Shown here in pieces: positions 17,106 through 26,075 of a stretch of DNA of 64,000 bases. Location: NCBI GenBank assembly GCA_006218065.1, contig VBWE01000015.1, positions 62,001-126,000 of the forward strand, given 5' to 3'. Below the pieces are notes generated by a model, which was given only the letters and a program-made list of their open reading frames with translations, ran no database searches and was not told where the DNA came from. The position numbers were made by a program, and so were the translations under genes. Each line of letters opens with the position of its first letter. Position 1 is the stretch's first letter. This stretch comes from Bacteroidota bacterium. Its GTDB lineage: Bacteria > Bacteroidota > Bacteroidia > Palsa-965.

Positions 17106-18323
17106 TTAGTAAACCGAAACTTTAAATGTGCGGCTTCCCGAGTCGGTTGTAATGCGGAGCATGTACATCCCCGATTCGTAACCCTGTACGTTCAGTGTTT
17201 GTACACCGCCTGCGTTCACGTTCGTGATGTTTTGTTCCTGGAGGAGCTTGCCCTGCAGGTCGAACATCTCGATAACGATATGGCTGCTGATTGCGATGCC
17301 GAAGCTTACGTTGAAACGGTCGCTGGTCGGGTTCGGGTAGATGCCGATCCCGGCCAGTGCGCCGATTTCTTCTACACCAACCGTGATTGCCACGTTGAAT
17401 GTAGTCGTGTCGGAACCGCAGCTGTTTGTTGCGATGAGCGTAACGGTGTAGTTACCGCTTGCACCGTACGTGTGCGACGGGCTGGTCTGTGTATCAAGCG
17501 GAGAACCATCGCCGAAATCCCAGCTGTAGCTCGTTGCGTTCGTTGATGTGTTGGTGAATGTAGCGACATAACCGGCTACGCTCTGGCTGAAGCCTGCTAT
17601 GGGCGGCATGTTCACGGTAACCGTTACCGAATCCATGATGGATGAACCGCAGCCGTCGCTTACTGTAACAGCATAACTTGTTGTTGCCGAAGGCGAGATG
17701 CTGTCAACAGCAGTGACCGGGCCGTTATCCCAGAGGTACGTGTAGTTACCGTCGCCGCCCGAAGGTGTTGCAACAAGTACGAGCGAATCGCCGATGCAGA
17801 TCGCCGTATCGGCCGAAGCGGTCATCGTGAATGCGCTGAATACGGAAACGGTGAAGGAATCGACAGCGGTTTGTGTGCAACCGTCGGTAACCGTTACCGA
17901 GTAAGTTGTCGTAACTGTCGTGATTGTGCTGTCGATTGCCGTGGTCGGACCGTTGCTCCAGTTGTACGACAGGTTGCCGTCGCCGCCGGATGCAGTTGCC
18001 ATGGCTACGATGGTGTCGCCGCTGCAGATCGTCGTATCCGCATTGGTAATAGCAGTTACAGGCGCAGTGAACGATGTTACCGTAACGCTGTCGACCGCCA
18101 TAGTACCGCAGGCATCCGATATCGTAACTACATAAGTAGCGCTGGAACCGGCTCCGCCGGAAGTGATGGAATCCACAGCCGTGGTCGGTCCGTTGCTCCA
18201 GCTGTACGCAGTGCTGTTCGGGAATCCGCCGGTTGATGAAACGGACAGTACAAGCGCCGTATTCAGGCAAAGCGTGGTATCGTTGCTGATTGCGGTGATG
18301 GCAACCGGTGCGGCGATATCCAC
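17106..18323 (-). CDS. 3' part of the frameshifted giant secreted protein (PKD and T9SS type A sorting domain)
   Basis: The 405-residue frame begins inside a repeat (MDIAAPVAITAIS) without a signal peptide, so it is not an independent gene. It continues the repeat series of the upstream frame, with four gapped units of the type DTTLCLNTALVLSV...YSWSNGPTTAVDSI. A PKD domain follows (about 255-320, SYSWDFGDGSPLDTQ), then a type A sorting domain (IYPNPTSDRF, MFDLQGKLLQ, YESGMYMLRI). The two frames join at about 18343, where the repeat codons run ...GCC TGC A / GCT GTC GAT.... One extra base, or two or five missing bases, would explain the shift. Sequencing error or a recent mutation are both possible. 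Confidence 0.85.
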   Translation of the reverse strand: MDIAAPVAITAISNDTTLCLNTALVLSVSSTGGFPNSTAYSWSNGPTTAVDSITSGGAGSSATYVVTISDACGTMAVDSVTVTSFTAPVTAITNADTTICSGDTIVAMATASGGDGNLSYNWSNGPTTAIDSTITTVTTTYSVTVTDGCTQTAVDSFTVSVFSAFTMTASADTAICIGDSLVLVATPSGGDGNYTYLWDNGPVTAVDSISPSATTSYAVTVSDGCGSSIMDSVTVTVNMPPIAGFSQSVAGYVATFTNTSTNATSYSWDFGDGSPLDTQTSPSHTYGASGNYTVTLIATNSCGSDTTTFNVAITVGVEEIGALAGIGIYPNPTSDRFNVSFGIAISSHIVIEMFDLQGKLLQEQNITNVNAGGVQTLNVQGYESGMYMLRITTDSGSRTFKVSVY

Positions 18324-21300
18324 TGCAAACGAATCGACAGCTGCAGGCGTCGGTGATCGTTACCGAATACATCGTCAGGGCCGAAGGCATAACCGAGTCA
18401 AGCGGTGTGGTCGGGCCGTTGCTCCATACGTAGCTGATATTGCCGTCGCCGCCGCTTCCGCTGGCTGTCATAAAGGCCGTATCCCCGGGGCAGATGATCG
18501 AATCGCCGGTGATGATGAGGCTGAGTGGTGCGCGAACGGTAACCGTGTGCACATAGTCATTGCTGCAACCGGTTGTCGTATCGGTAACGGTCAGGATATA
18601 CTGTGTAGTAGTAGTCGGCGATACGATGATGGTATCGTTCGTTGAACTGAATCCAACCGGGTTGGATGACCAGCTCATCGAATTGTTCGAGAGGAAGCTG
18701 ATTCTCCAGTTGTTCAGTGTACCGAGGTCGCCGCCGGCTCCGTCAACCATAAAGAGCGTCCAGGTGCCCAGGGTGGTTTCGCCGTTGAATACGTTGAACC
18801 CGCCTACACCTTCCGGGATATAGCTTCCGGTGAAGGGAGAAACGCCTGCGGTGATGTTGGTGGGAGCCGACATGTTGAGGCAGGTATTCGTGAAGTTGTC
18901 TCCGCTGCCGCCATTGTTGGAGCAAAGATCGAACATGGTGCCCTGCGGTGAAATAAGCGTGAAGCTCATATCACCATCCCAGGTATGTGTCATGTTGAAG
19001 CAGACTTCCATGTTCATCATCGGGTTGATGGCTGTTGCATACGGAATGGTAATGGTAGACGTTGCGCCGGCAGGGTTCGCATCAGGAACGGAAACCGGCA
19101 CGTTGGTGCTGACAAACGGGGAAGCGAACGGATCGATGAATATCAGCGTATCGGTTTGCCCGATACAAATGATCGTATCGCTTTGGCTGGTGATCGCTAC
19201 CGGCAGCGGGTTGACTGCGATGGTAATGGTATCCATGGCAATGCAACCTGCAGAATCGGCTGTTACGATATAATCCGTTGTCGATCCCGGGAATGCCGAA
19301 ACGGTGATGCCGACAGAATCGGTCAGGCTCGAGTCGGGCGACCAGTTGAACGTGTAGCCGAGGTTGGTGCTGTTGGCGGTGAGAGCCGAAGAGTCCCCGG
19401 CGCAGATTGTCGTTGCCGAAGCGGTGATCGATACGGATGCGGTCGGAATTACGACAGCATCTACCGGAACACGTGCACTGGAGCAGCCTGTAGAAATCTG
19501 CCAGTAGTAGAAGAAGTAATAGAAGGACGTTCCGGCCGAGCTGTTGTATATCGAAAGCGTGCCGGGAATGGTGTAAGGGAAAGCTACCCCGCCGGAGTTA
19601 CGGAACATCGATACCGAACCTGCTCCCTGTGCCAGGCGATAGCCTGTTCCCGGGGTAAGCGGAATATTGAGCGCGATGTAGGTGCGCTGCCCGATATCTG
19701 TTGCAGTTACGGCAACCGTGCGTGTGGTAATCAGTGCGCCGGCGTTATCGCGAAGTTCGCAGACAACGTTGCCTGCTGCGCCGGGGTATACATAAGCGCC
19801 GGTAAGCGTGCAGTTCTGCGTTACGTCAAAAATATTGTAAGCAGTTGAAGTTTGTTGTCCGCCGCCGCCCGAGTTATCGAAAAGACCGACGTTTTGATTG
19901 CCGCCACCGCTAACACTTTCAACGTAGTATGTGGTAGTAGAAGAAACAACCGGCGAGTAAGTTGTCCCGGTATTGATTATTGCACCGCCGGTAGGTACAG
20001 CGTACCAGTTCAATGTTCCTACACCGCTTGCTGTAAGCGTCGGTGTTCCGATGCCGCAAACCGTATCATTCATAGTTGTCGGAGCTATTGTGGGGCTCCA
20101 GATTACGGTATCCATAGTGGAAGCCAGTGATCCGCACATGAGCGACTGGTACCAGGTTGTATCACCCGGAGTATCCGTATAAGGAGAAGCCGTAGCGCCT
20201 ACAATGTTGGTCCATGTATTTCCGCCATCGGTGCTCATCTGCCACTGGATGCTGGTGCTGGTGTTGCCCGAAAGCGTCATGGTAGTGGAAGAACCCTGGC
20301 AAACCGAGCCGGGAGATACGACTACCGTTCCGGGCTGGTAGCTGATGTTTACTGCAGCCATAGCATCATTCAGTGCGTTTCCGTCGCCGGAGACCGTTGT
20401 AAATGCGTTGAACGTATATGTTCCGGCAGCAGACATGTTGATTGTGCCGACCGGTACATCTACTGTAGCGCCTACGGCGAGCGGCACGTTACCGTTGAGC
20501 GAGTTGTCAACCAGTGTAAAGTTGATCGTTGCGGTGACCTGGCCTGTTACGTTTGCCGTAACTGTGGCGTTGTTCACGCTGAAATCAATGGGAGATCCGC
20601 CGAAGTTTGTAATACGGACGGTTACCTGTTGCGTGGCCGTATAGCAGTTACCTGATACCGGTGCAACCAATACGCTGGCGCCGATATCGATTGCACTGAC
20701 CGTAAATTCATCAGCGCCGATATCCGGCGTAAGTGCGCGTGCCTGGTTGTCGATATCAACCGTTACCCATGCGAGCGGGGTGGCTACGCCGTCAAGCGAA
20801 GCTGCGTTCACGTGCAAATCGGTAGAGCTGGTATAAGCAGGATCCGTGCTCAGCGAATTTGCGTCCTGCCCGGTCATCGCAGCCTGCCAGTTGGCGAGTG
20901 TGGCATAATCGGTTGCGTTACCGCGTCCGGTGAAGCCTTGTGTCGCGTTAGCCACATACAGGTTGTTGTAGTTGGATACGGAACCGGTGTTACCGGTCAG
21001 CGTAGCCGAAGTAGATACCCACGCATAGTGCGAAGCCGGGGCGGTTTGTGTGCCGGTCGAATTGTTGAAATTGTTGTTGCGTACGTTGATCACCGGTCCG
21101 CTTGTTGTTCCGATCTCGAAGCAGGTGCTCGAAATGTTGGGCGAAGCGGAAGCGTTGATGAGAATATTGTTGTTCGCGATGTCGATGGTGCTGGTTATTA
21201 CGCCGCCGCCGCCCGACTGGGCGTAGATTCCTTTATACTGGCGTGTTGCACTTGCAGCGCCGGTGTAGCTGGAAGTGAAACCATAGATCAGGTTGTTAAA

Positions 21301-22965
21301 TACCCGGAGGGTATGCCCGGCGCTGGTAGCTACGTTGGCACGGATACCCTGGATGTTGTTGGTTGCCGTAGTGCTCAGGTTGCGCAGGTCATGAATCTTG
21401 TTCATGTACACATTCGAGTTGCCCTGCGTCAGTTCCATGAAAATACCGTCGGTGGTTACTCCGCCGTTCGCGCCTACGTTACGGACTTCGTTGTTGTAAA
21501 CGTTAACGCCGCTCTGGCTGGTGCAACGGATACCGTAAGTGGCCGTCGCTCCTCCGCCGATATCGTTGCTGGTAGTGCCGCCGATCAGGTTGAAGTTTGT
21601 GGCAACCGTATTGCCGATTGAACAACCCAGGTCGGGGAAGGTCGCATTACCGGTCAGCTGAATACCTACGTACGTATTGGAGATATTCAGGTTCATGTAA
21701 GCGTTATTCGAATTCGCACCGGCAGCAGAAGTAGGTGTAGTGGGCAGGCGCTGCTCAATACCGGTACTCGTTGTATTGGTACGATTCAGGCTTATCGTAG
21801 TATTCTGAAAAAGGTTGAACTGGCTGCCGAGTGTGGCCGAAGAGTTCAATACGGATATCCCGCGATCGATGTTTGCGCTGGTGCCGACGAAATTCACACT
21901 ATTAACCCCGACATACTGAGCGCCTACAAGGCCGAAAATCGGTTCGCTGCCTGAGGCGATTGCCGTGGCATTGGCCTGGTTTACACAGCTTCCTGTAAGA
22001 ACACCTGCCGAACTGACGGTTGATGTGCCCGAAGCCGGTTGGATGAGAATGGTATTGGTACTGCTGCTGCCTGTCACCGGTCCGAGCAGGATCGGGAAGA
22101 AGTTATGGCCATTGGCTGTTGATACATCATAAGTCGCATCGAGCAGAGAAAGGGAAACGGGTCCTGCAATACCGCGGTGATTGATATCGGCAACCGCTTC
22201 ACTCAGGTTGAAGTATGTTCCGGCATTACCCACTGTATAAACACCGCCGGGAAGCGTTGACGGTGCGCCCGGTGTGAAACGGAAGTTACGTGTGGGCCAC
22301 ATCGTGGAAGATGTAAGCATACCGTTGCCCGTGTTTGCGGAACCGGTTACGGCATCCAGGTACTGGCCGTTGCCGCCGGTCGCGCTTTTCATCCCGATAC
22401 TGGCCGATTCGCTGGCCAGGTTAAATGTGCCGGCCGGCTGCGCGCCGTAACGGTATTCGATTACGTTTGTTCCTTCGTACAGGATGATCTGGTAGTTCAT
22501 CATGGCTGTAGAGCCGGTATAGTAGGAATAAACATCCGTCCACTGGAGCGTGAACGTCTGTGAACCTACTGTGCCCTGTGTCTGGTACAGCATGCTTCCT
22601 ACGCCTGCAGCAACCGTCAGATCATCCCACCAGGGAGCCAGGATGGCATTGGGGGCGGTAGTCGTATAAAGATCGGTATTGAAACGCGTGTTCGTCATAC
22701 CCACAAAACCAGCGGCTCCGTTGGTTGTGGCGCCGATCGTGGTATAGTTCGTACCGAGATAGTTGAACGTAAACCCGATCGGGATATTGGTTTCAACAGC
22801 GTCATCGCCCGTAGCAGTGGAAAGTATGGCGCCACCGCCCGTGGTGATCGGCGTATAGGCCGCGGTAAAGGTCGTACGCGTCATCGCCAGCTGGGCGAAA
22901 CCGCTGACGGAAAAGCATATCAGCGCAAACATCGCGATAGCTTTCTTCAAGGTAATTTGCTTCAT
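17746..22965 (-). CDS. 5' part of the frameshifted giant secreted protein (beta-helix, Ig-like, P domain)
   Basis: The gene starts MKQITLKKAIAMFALICFSV, a signal peptide. Real homology runs to about 18343; the last 200 or so residues in this frame (SCRFVCSGYRRTG onward, Cys/Arg-rich) are frameshift translation. Domains in order are an N-terminal beta domain (about 45-230), a right-handed beta-helix-like region (240-760), Ig-like repeats (780-1080, with CQGSSTTMTLSGN), a proprotein-convertase P domain (about 1260-1420, MTHTWDGDMSFTLISPQGT), then repeated SNGPTTPLDS units. With the downstream frame the intact product would be about 1950 residues, a T9SS-exported surface protein. P domains often accompany secreted proteases, but no protease domain is seen. 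The promoter box lies about 30 bp upstream. Confidence 0.88.
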   Translation of the reverse strand: MKQITLKKAIAMFALICFSVSGFAQLAMTRTTFTAAYTPITTGGGAILSTATGDDAVETNIPIGFTFNYLGTNYTTIGATTNGAAGFVGMTNTRFNTDLYTTTAPNAILAPWWDDLTVAAGVGSMLYQTQGTVGSQTFTLQWTDVYSYYTGSTAMMNYQIILYEGTNVIEYRYGAQPAGTFNLASESASIGMKSATGGNGQYLDAVTGSANTGNGMLTSSTMWPTRNFRFTPGAPSTLPGGVYTVGNAGTYFNLSEAVADINHRGIAGPVSLSLLDATYDVSTANGHNFFPILLGPVTGSSSTNTILIQPASGTSTVSSAGVLTGSCVNQANATAIASGSEPIFGLVGAQYVGVNSVNFVGTSANIDRGISVLNSSATLGSQFNLFQNTTISLNRTNTTSTGIEQRLPTTPTSAAGANSNNAYMNLNISNTYVGIQLTGNATFPDLGCSIGNTVATNFNLIGGTTSNDIGGGATATYGIRCTSQSGVNVYNNEVRNVGANGGVTTDGIFMELTQGNSNVYMNKIHDLRNLSTTATNNIQGIRANVATSAGHTLRVFNNLIYGFTSSYTGAASATRQYKGIYAQSGGGGVITSTIDIANNNILINASASPNISSTCFEIGTTSGPVINVRNNNFNNSTGTQTAPASHYAWVSTSATLTGNTGSVSNYNNLYVANATQGFTGRGNATDYATLANWQAAMTGQDANSLSTDPAYTSSTDLHVNAASLDGVATPLAWVTVDIDNQARALTPDIGADEFTVSAIDIGASVLVAPVSGNCYTATQQVTVRITNFGGSPIDFSVNNATVTANVTGQVTATINFTLVDNSLNGNVPLAVGATVDVPVGTINMSAAGTYTFNAFTTVSGDGNALNDAMAAVNISYQPGTVVVSPGSVCQGSSTTMTLSGNTSTSIQWQMSTDGGNTWTNIVGATASPYTDTPGDTTWYQSLMCGSLASTMDTVIWSPTIAPTTMNDTVCGIGTPTLTASGVGTLNWYAVPTGGAIINTGTTYSPVVSSTTTYYVESVSGGGNQNVGLFDNSGGGGQQTSTAYNIFDVTQNCTLTGAYVYPGAAGNVVCELRDNAGALITTRTVAVTATDIGQRTYIALNIPLTPGTGYRLAQGAGSVSMFRNSGGVAFPYTIPGTLSIYNSSAGTSFYYFFYYWQISTGCSSARVPVDAVVIPTASVSITASATTICAGDSSALTANSTNLGYTFNWSPDSSLTDSVGITVSAFPGSTTDYIVTADSAGCIAMDTITIAVNPLPVAITSQSDTIICIGQTDTLIFIDPFASPFVSTNVPVSVPDANPAGATSTITIPYATAINPMMNMEVCFNMTHTWDGDMSFTLISPQGTMFDLCSNNGGSGDNFTNTCLNMSAPTNITAGVSPFTGSYIPEGVGGFNVFNGETTLGTWTLFMVDGAGGDLGTLNNWRISFLSNNSMSWSSNPVGFSSTNDTIIVSPTTTTQYILTVTDTTTGCSNDYVHTVTVRAPLSLIITGDSIICPGDTAFMTASGSGGDGNISYVWSNGPTTPLDSVMPSALTMYSVTITDACSCRFVCSGYRRTGCHHRNQQRYHALPEYGACTVRFINRRIPEQHCVQLEQRTDHGCGFHHFRRSRFQRYLCSYDIGCLRYYGGRQRYGNIVHCACNCYYQCGYDDLQRRHHRSHGNCIRRRRQPVVQLEQRSDHGNRQHNHDSYDNLLGNGYRRLHTNRCRFLHRFRIQRIHDDRFGRYGDLHRRFARTCCNTFGRRR

Positions 22966-22995
22966 GGAAATAGGTCGTTTTTTTTAATGGGAGTG

Positions 22996-23003
22996 CAAAA
23001 TTA
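22996..23003 (-). promoter_or_regulatory. Putative -7 promoter box (TAATTTTG)
   Basis: A perfect TANNTTTG match 30 bp before the giant secreted protein's start codon. A TTCG about 20 bp further upstream could serve as a weak -33. Confidence 0.5.
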
Positions 23004-23192
23004 AGTCAATGCATACTAAAATCCGAACACTGCGGATATTTATACAATAAATAGAAGACTTCGGGTTTATTTATGCAAAAAAAAGAGGCGAAATACCCTT
23101 TTTACACGATTTAGATAAGGCCCGGCGGGTATCCCGGTATATCCTGTTGATTACCCGGTTGCCGGTGACTTCTGAGCGAAGCTTGCTCTTTG

Positions 23193-23200
23193 TATATTCG
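23193..23200 (+). promoter_or_regulatory. Putative -7 promoter box (TATATTCG)
   Basis: A seven-of-eight match to TANNTTTG, 19 bp before the ATG at 23220. It supports that ATG rather than a longer upstream frame as the rhomboid start. Confidence 0.35.
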
Positions 23201-23219
23201 CAAAACAGAAAGCCGCTTT

Positions 23220-23867
23220 ATGGATGTTGAGTTTAAGGATGCCATCGTAACGATCTGCCTGATTGTGTTTACATCGCTGTTGTCGATACAGACGATGAAA
23301 AACCAGAGCATCAAATACAAATACATGTTCAATGCCTACGCTATTCACAAGCGCAGGGAATGGTGGCGTTTCTTCACGCACGGGGTTTTGCATGCGGATT
23401 ACCAGCACCTGATTTTCAATATGATTTCGCTGGCTTTTTTCGGTATTTCCGCTGAGCTCTACTTTACCGGGATGTTCCCGCTTTACGGCAAACTTTTGTT
23501 CCTGCTTTTGTATGTGCTGGGCCTGGCGGCTTCATCGCTGTATTCATACAGCAAGCATAAAGACAATATGTACTACAATGCGCTCGGCGCTTCCGGTGCC
23601 GTTTCGGCGGTGATGTTTTCTTCTATCCTGATGAATCCTACATCGCAGATCGCCACCATGTACATGCCGGTAGGAATGCCCGCCTGGGTTTTCGGCATTG
23701 TTTACCTGATTATTTCTTCCGTGATGGCCCGCCGCGGGCAGGATAATATCGGCCACGACGCCCATTTCTGGGGAGGCGTTTTCGGACTGATCTTTACAGG
23801 AATTATCGAACCGAGCCTGGTGACCGACTTTATGGATAAAGTGACCAGTTTCAGCCCGGATCTATGA
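23220..23867 (+). CDS. Rhomboid family intramembrane serine protease
   Basis: The start is the ATG giving MDVEFKDAIV; the frame continues 10 residues upstream without an ATG. The 215-residue protein has about six membrane segments. Rhomboid signatures are HLIFN (the N-terminal HxxxN), the serine motif GASGAV (Ser about 125) and AHFWGG (catalytic His about 182). Rhomboids cleave transmembrane substrates within the inner membrane; the substrate here is unknown. The stop overlaps the start of the GmhB-like gene by four bases (ATGA), so the two are translationally coupled. The class IV aminotransferase follows. It has its own promoter box. Confidence 0.93.
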   Translation: MDVEFKDAIVTICLIVFTSLLSIQTMKNQSIKYKYMFNAYAIHKRREWWRFFTHGVLHADYQHLIFNMISLAFFGISAELYFTGMFPLYGKLLFLLLYVLGLAASSLYSYSKHKDNMYYNALGASGAVSAVMFSSILMNPTSQIATMYMPVGMPAWVFGIVYLIISSVMARRGQDNIGHDAHFWGGVFGLIFTGIIEPSLVTDFMDKVTSFSPDL

Positions 23868-24343
23868 ACAAAGCGGTATTCCTCGACCGCGACGGCGTAA
23901 TCAACCGGGAACGCGGCTATGTTCACCGGGTTGCGGATTTCGAGCTGCTGCCGGATGTGGCCCGTATGCTGCGGATCTTCCGCGAACGCGGTTTCCTGCT
24001 GATCGTGGTAACCAATCAAACCGGTATCGGGAAAGGATATTATAAGCAAAAAGACGTGGAATCCGTACATGGACACATGATCCGGCTCCTGGCCGCCGAG
24101 CAGGTTCACCTGGACGAAATCTATTATTGTATCCATCACCCGGATTCCGGTCGCTGCATCTGCCGAAAACCTTCGCCGCTTTTCGTGGAAAAAGCCCTGG
24201 CCCGTTTTAATATCGACCCGGCGGGATCGTATTTCATCGGGGATAAGGAACACGACGTGCTGGCAGGAGAGGCCGCAGGCGTAAAAGGAATTCTTATCCG
24301 TTCCGATACTTCCCTGTGTACGCTTGAATCGGTTATTGTGTAA
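23864..24343 (+). CDS. gmhB: HAD phosphatase, D-glycero-D-manno-heptose 1,7-bisphosphate 7-phosphatase type (GmhB-like)
   Basis: A 159-residue HAD-superfamily enzyme. The nucleophile motif is FLDRDGVIN (Asp8, Asp10). VVTNQTGIGKG follows, and a zinc-binding loop Cys89-x-His...Cys98-x-Cys100 in CIHHPDSGRCICRKP. The C-terminal GDKEHDV matches HAD motif IV. This layout is that of GmhB, which dephosphorylates heptose bisphosphate on the route to ADP-heptose for lipopolysaccharide. Members of the subfamily also act on other sugar phosphates, and histidinol-phosphate phosphatase is the main alternative. No other heptose gene is in the window. It overlaps the rhomboid gene by four bases and precedes the aminotransferase by 10 bp. 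Confidence 0.85.
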   Translation: MNKAVFLDRDGVINRERGYVHRVADFELLPDVARMLRIFRERGFLLIVVTNQTGIGKGYYKQKDVESVHGHMIRLLAAEQVHLDEIYYCIHHPDSGRCICRKPSPLFVEKALARFNIDPAGSYFIGDKEHDVLAGEAAGVKGILIRSDTSLCTLESVIV

Positions 24344-24353
24344 ATTGCAGCGC

Positions 24354-25205
24354 ATGTCGCCCGAACTTTTTGTCATCTATAACGGCACTGTACTCCCGGC
24401 AAACGAGCCCGTGTTAACGGTGTCGTGCCGTGCCTTTCGTTATGGCGACGGGCTATTCGAAACGATCCGCGTGGCCAAAGGACGTGTCTGTTTTATGCGC
24501 AGGCACCTCAGCAGGCTTACTGCAAGCATGCGGATGCTGAAAATGGACATCCCCGCAAATTTCACGGAACAGTTTTTTACGGAACAGGTCAGCAAAGCGG
24601 TTCACCAGAACGGCTGTCCGCGCTCCGCGCGCGTCCGGCTCAGTGTTTTCCGGAACGACGGTGGTTTGTACATGCCCGCGACCAATGAAGTTTCCTGGCT
24701 GATCGAAGCATACCCGCTTGAAGAAGATGACTACGCTTTTCCCGACACCGGGCTTACCGTAGATATTTACCAGGATTACCGCAAGCCCCTGCACCGGCTC
24801 TCGAATATCAAATCGATGAACGCCCTGCTTTACGTGCTCGGTGCGGAACATGCGCGACAGCAGAAAATCGACGACTGCGTACTGATCAATCAGTTGATGA
24901 ACGTGGTGGAAACTACATCGTCCAACCTGTTCGCCGTAAAAAACGGTGTGCTTTACACGTGCCCGGTAAACGAAGGTTGCGTGGAAGGCGTGATGCGCAG
25001 CGTGATCATGGAAATTGCCGCCGAGAAACGTATCGCCGTGTACGAAGTTCCCATGCCGATGAGCGTGATGTTCAATTCGGACGAGGTTTTCCTGACCAAC
25101 GCCGTGAAAGGCGTGCAGTGGGTAGCATCCTACAAAACCAAACGCTATTTCAACGATACCGCCCGGAAGCTGCAGGAGTATCTGAATGAAAAAGTGGAAG
25201 CCTGA
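24354..25205 (+). CDS. PLP-dependent aminotransferase, class IV
   Basis: The start chosen is the ATG giving MSPELFVIYNGTVL, 10 bp after the phosphatase stop; an upstream in-frame extension would overlap it without homology. The 283-residue protein has the fold-type IV signatures FRYGDGLFETIRV near residue 30, RLSNIKSMNALLYVLG with the PLP Lys, and NVVETTSSNLFAV near 185. The family covers branched-chain aminotransferases, D-amino acid aminotransferases and aminodeoxychorismate lyase (PabC). FRYGDGLFET and the length favour the PabC-like group, but this cannot be settled by eye. No folate or branched-chain genes are adjacent. It is the last gene of the rhomboid operon. Confidence 0.88.
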   Translation: MSPELFVIYNGTVLPANEPVLTVSCRAFRYGDGLFETIRVAKGRVCFMRRHLSRLTASMRMLKMDIPANFTEQFFTEQVSKAVHQNGCPRSARVRLSVFRNDGGLYMPATNEVSWLIEAYPLEEDDYAFPDTGLTVDIYQDYRKPLHRLSNIKSMNALLYVLGAEHARQQKIDDCVLINQLMNVVETTSSNLFAVKNGVLYTCPVNEGCVEGVMRSVIMEIAAEKRIAVYEVPMPMSVMFNSDEVFLTNAVKGVQWVASYKTKRYFNDTARKLQEYLNEKVEA

Positions 25206-25339
25206 CTCTTGTTTAAAATTCCTTCGGAATAAACCGATTGACGATTTTGGATTGGCGATTACCGTTTTTTTCTTTGCGTAAACTCAATAATCCAAAATCG
25301 CCAATCGAAAATCGGAAAACGTACTTGAAGTTTAAACAG
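25206..25339. repeat. Nested intergenic inverted repeats, TGTTTAAAATTCC family (copy 1)
   Basis: The inner arms GATTGACGATTTTGGATT (25236-25253) and AATCCAAAATCGCCAATC (25289-25306) pair at 17 of 18. The outer arms TTGTTTAAA and TTTAAACAG (25331-25339) close it. It fills the gap between the convergent aminotransferase and YqgE genes. The left part, TTGTTTAAAATTCCTTCGG, is shared with the element at 54320-54452. Confidence 0.7.
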
Positions 25340-25340
25340 A

Positions 25341-25910
25341 TCAGTTGAGTGAAGGGTCTTCCGGGAAATTGACCATGACGGAAAAAGGTTTGCCCATGCT
25401 TTTCACGGCATTGGTCCAGAGTTTGCCGTCGTCTTCCGAAAAAATAAGTTCCGGGGTTGATTTGGCGACGTACCATGATTTTTCTTCCATCTCTTTTTGC
25501 AATTGCCCGGGTTCCCAGCCCGAATAACCGACGAAAAAACGAAGCTGGTTCGGGGTGATGGTTTTGTTCGCGATCATTTCGCGGATGGTATCGAAGCTGC
25601 CGTTCCACCAGAGGTTTTTCCCGATGGGTAAACTGCCTTCGATTTTATCGCCGAGCGCATGAATATAAAAAAGCTGGTCGCGCTGCACCGGCCCGCCGAG
25701 ATAAAGACTGCTGCTGTATTCGGGAAAATCGGGCAGGGCTTCGTTGATGGTGATTTCCATCGGCCTGTTGAGCATGAAGCCGAGCGAACCCTGCTTGTTG
25801 TGCTCCACGAGCAGAACTACGGCGCGTTTGAAATACCCGTCGTTCAGGAAAGGTTCGGCGATCAGCAGCCGGCCCTGTTTCGGTTCCAGCTTATTTTCCA
25901 CAGGAAGCAT
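25341..25910 (-). CDS. YqgE/AlgH family protein
   Basis: The start is the ATG giving MLPVENKLEPKQGRLLIAEP; upstream in-frame residues show no homology. The 189-residue length is usual for the family. Signatures are GRLLIAEPFLND, FKRAVVLLVEHN, GFMLNRP, LYLGGPV and RFFVGYSGWEPGQL. YqgE/AlgH (UPF0301) proteins are soluble and widely conserved; their biochemical function remains unclear. It faces the aminotransferase operon across a hairpin element and is divergent from pdxH. A TACATTTG box ends 5 bp before the ATG, which, if real, implies a nearly leaderless mRNA. Confidence 0.93.
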   Translation of the reverse strand: MLPVENKLEPKQGRLLIAEPFLNDGYFKRAVVLLVEHNKQGSLGFMLNRPMEITINEALPDFPEYSSSLYLGGPVQRDQLFYIHALGDKIEGSLPIGKNLWWNGSFDTIREMIANKTITPNQLRFFVGYSGWEPGQLQKEMEEKSWYVAKSTPELIFSEDDGKLWTNAVKSMGKPFSVMVNFPEDPSLN

Positions 25911-25915
25911 CTGGA

Positions 25916-25923
25916 CAAATGTA
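25916..25923 (-). promoter_or_regulatory. Putative -7 promoter box (TACATTTG)
   Basis: A perfect TANNTTTG match ending 5 bp before the YqgE ATG. The close spacing means either a leaderless transcript or a chance match. Confidence 0.3.
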
Positions 25924-26050
25924 TAAACGTGATCCGGCGCATCCAAATCCGGTTTCTTAATACCTGTTAACCGGGTATGAAAACAGGGAACCCGGAAGCG
26001 GAAAATTCCGGAAATGATCAAGGTCATTGTATGGACATTTGGAATTAAGG

Positions 26051-26058
26051 TAATTTTG
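26051..26058 (+). promoter_or_regulatory. Putative pdxH -7 promoter box (TAATTTTG)
   Basis: A perfect TANNTTTG match 17 bp before the pdxH ATG, with an ATTG 21 bp further upstream as a possible -33. Confidence 0.5.
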
Positions 26059-26075
26059 AAAAAATCTTTCAGCTT

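Noticed and set aside
18335-18350. Programmed ribosomal frameshift
   Set aside because: No slippery heptamer or downstream stimulatory fold is evident, and part of the repeat unit appears missing.
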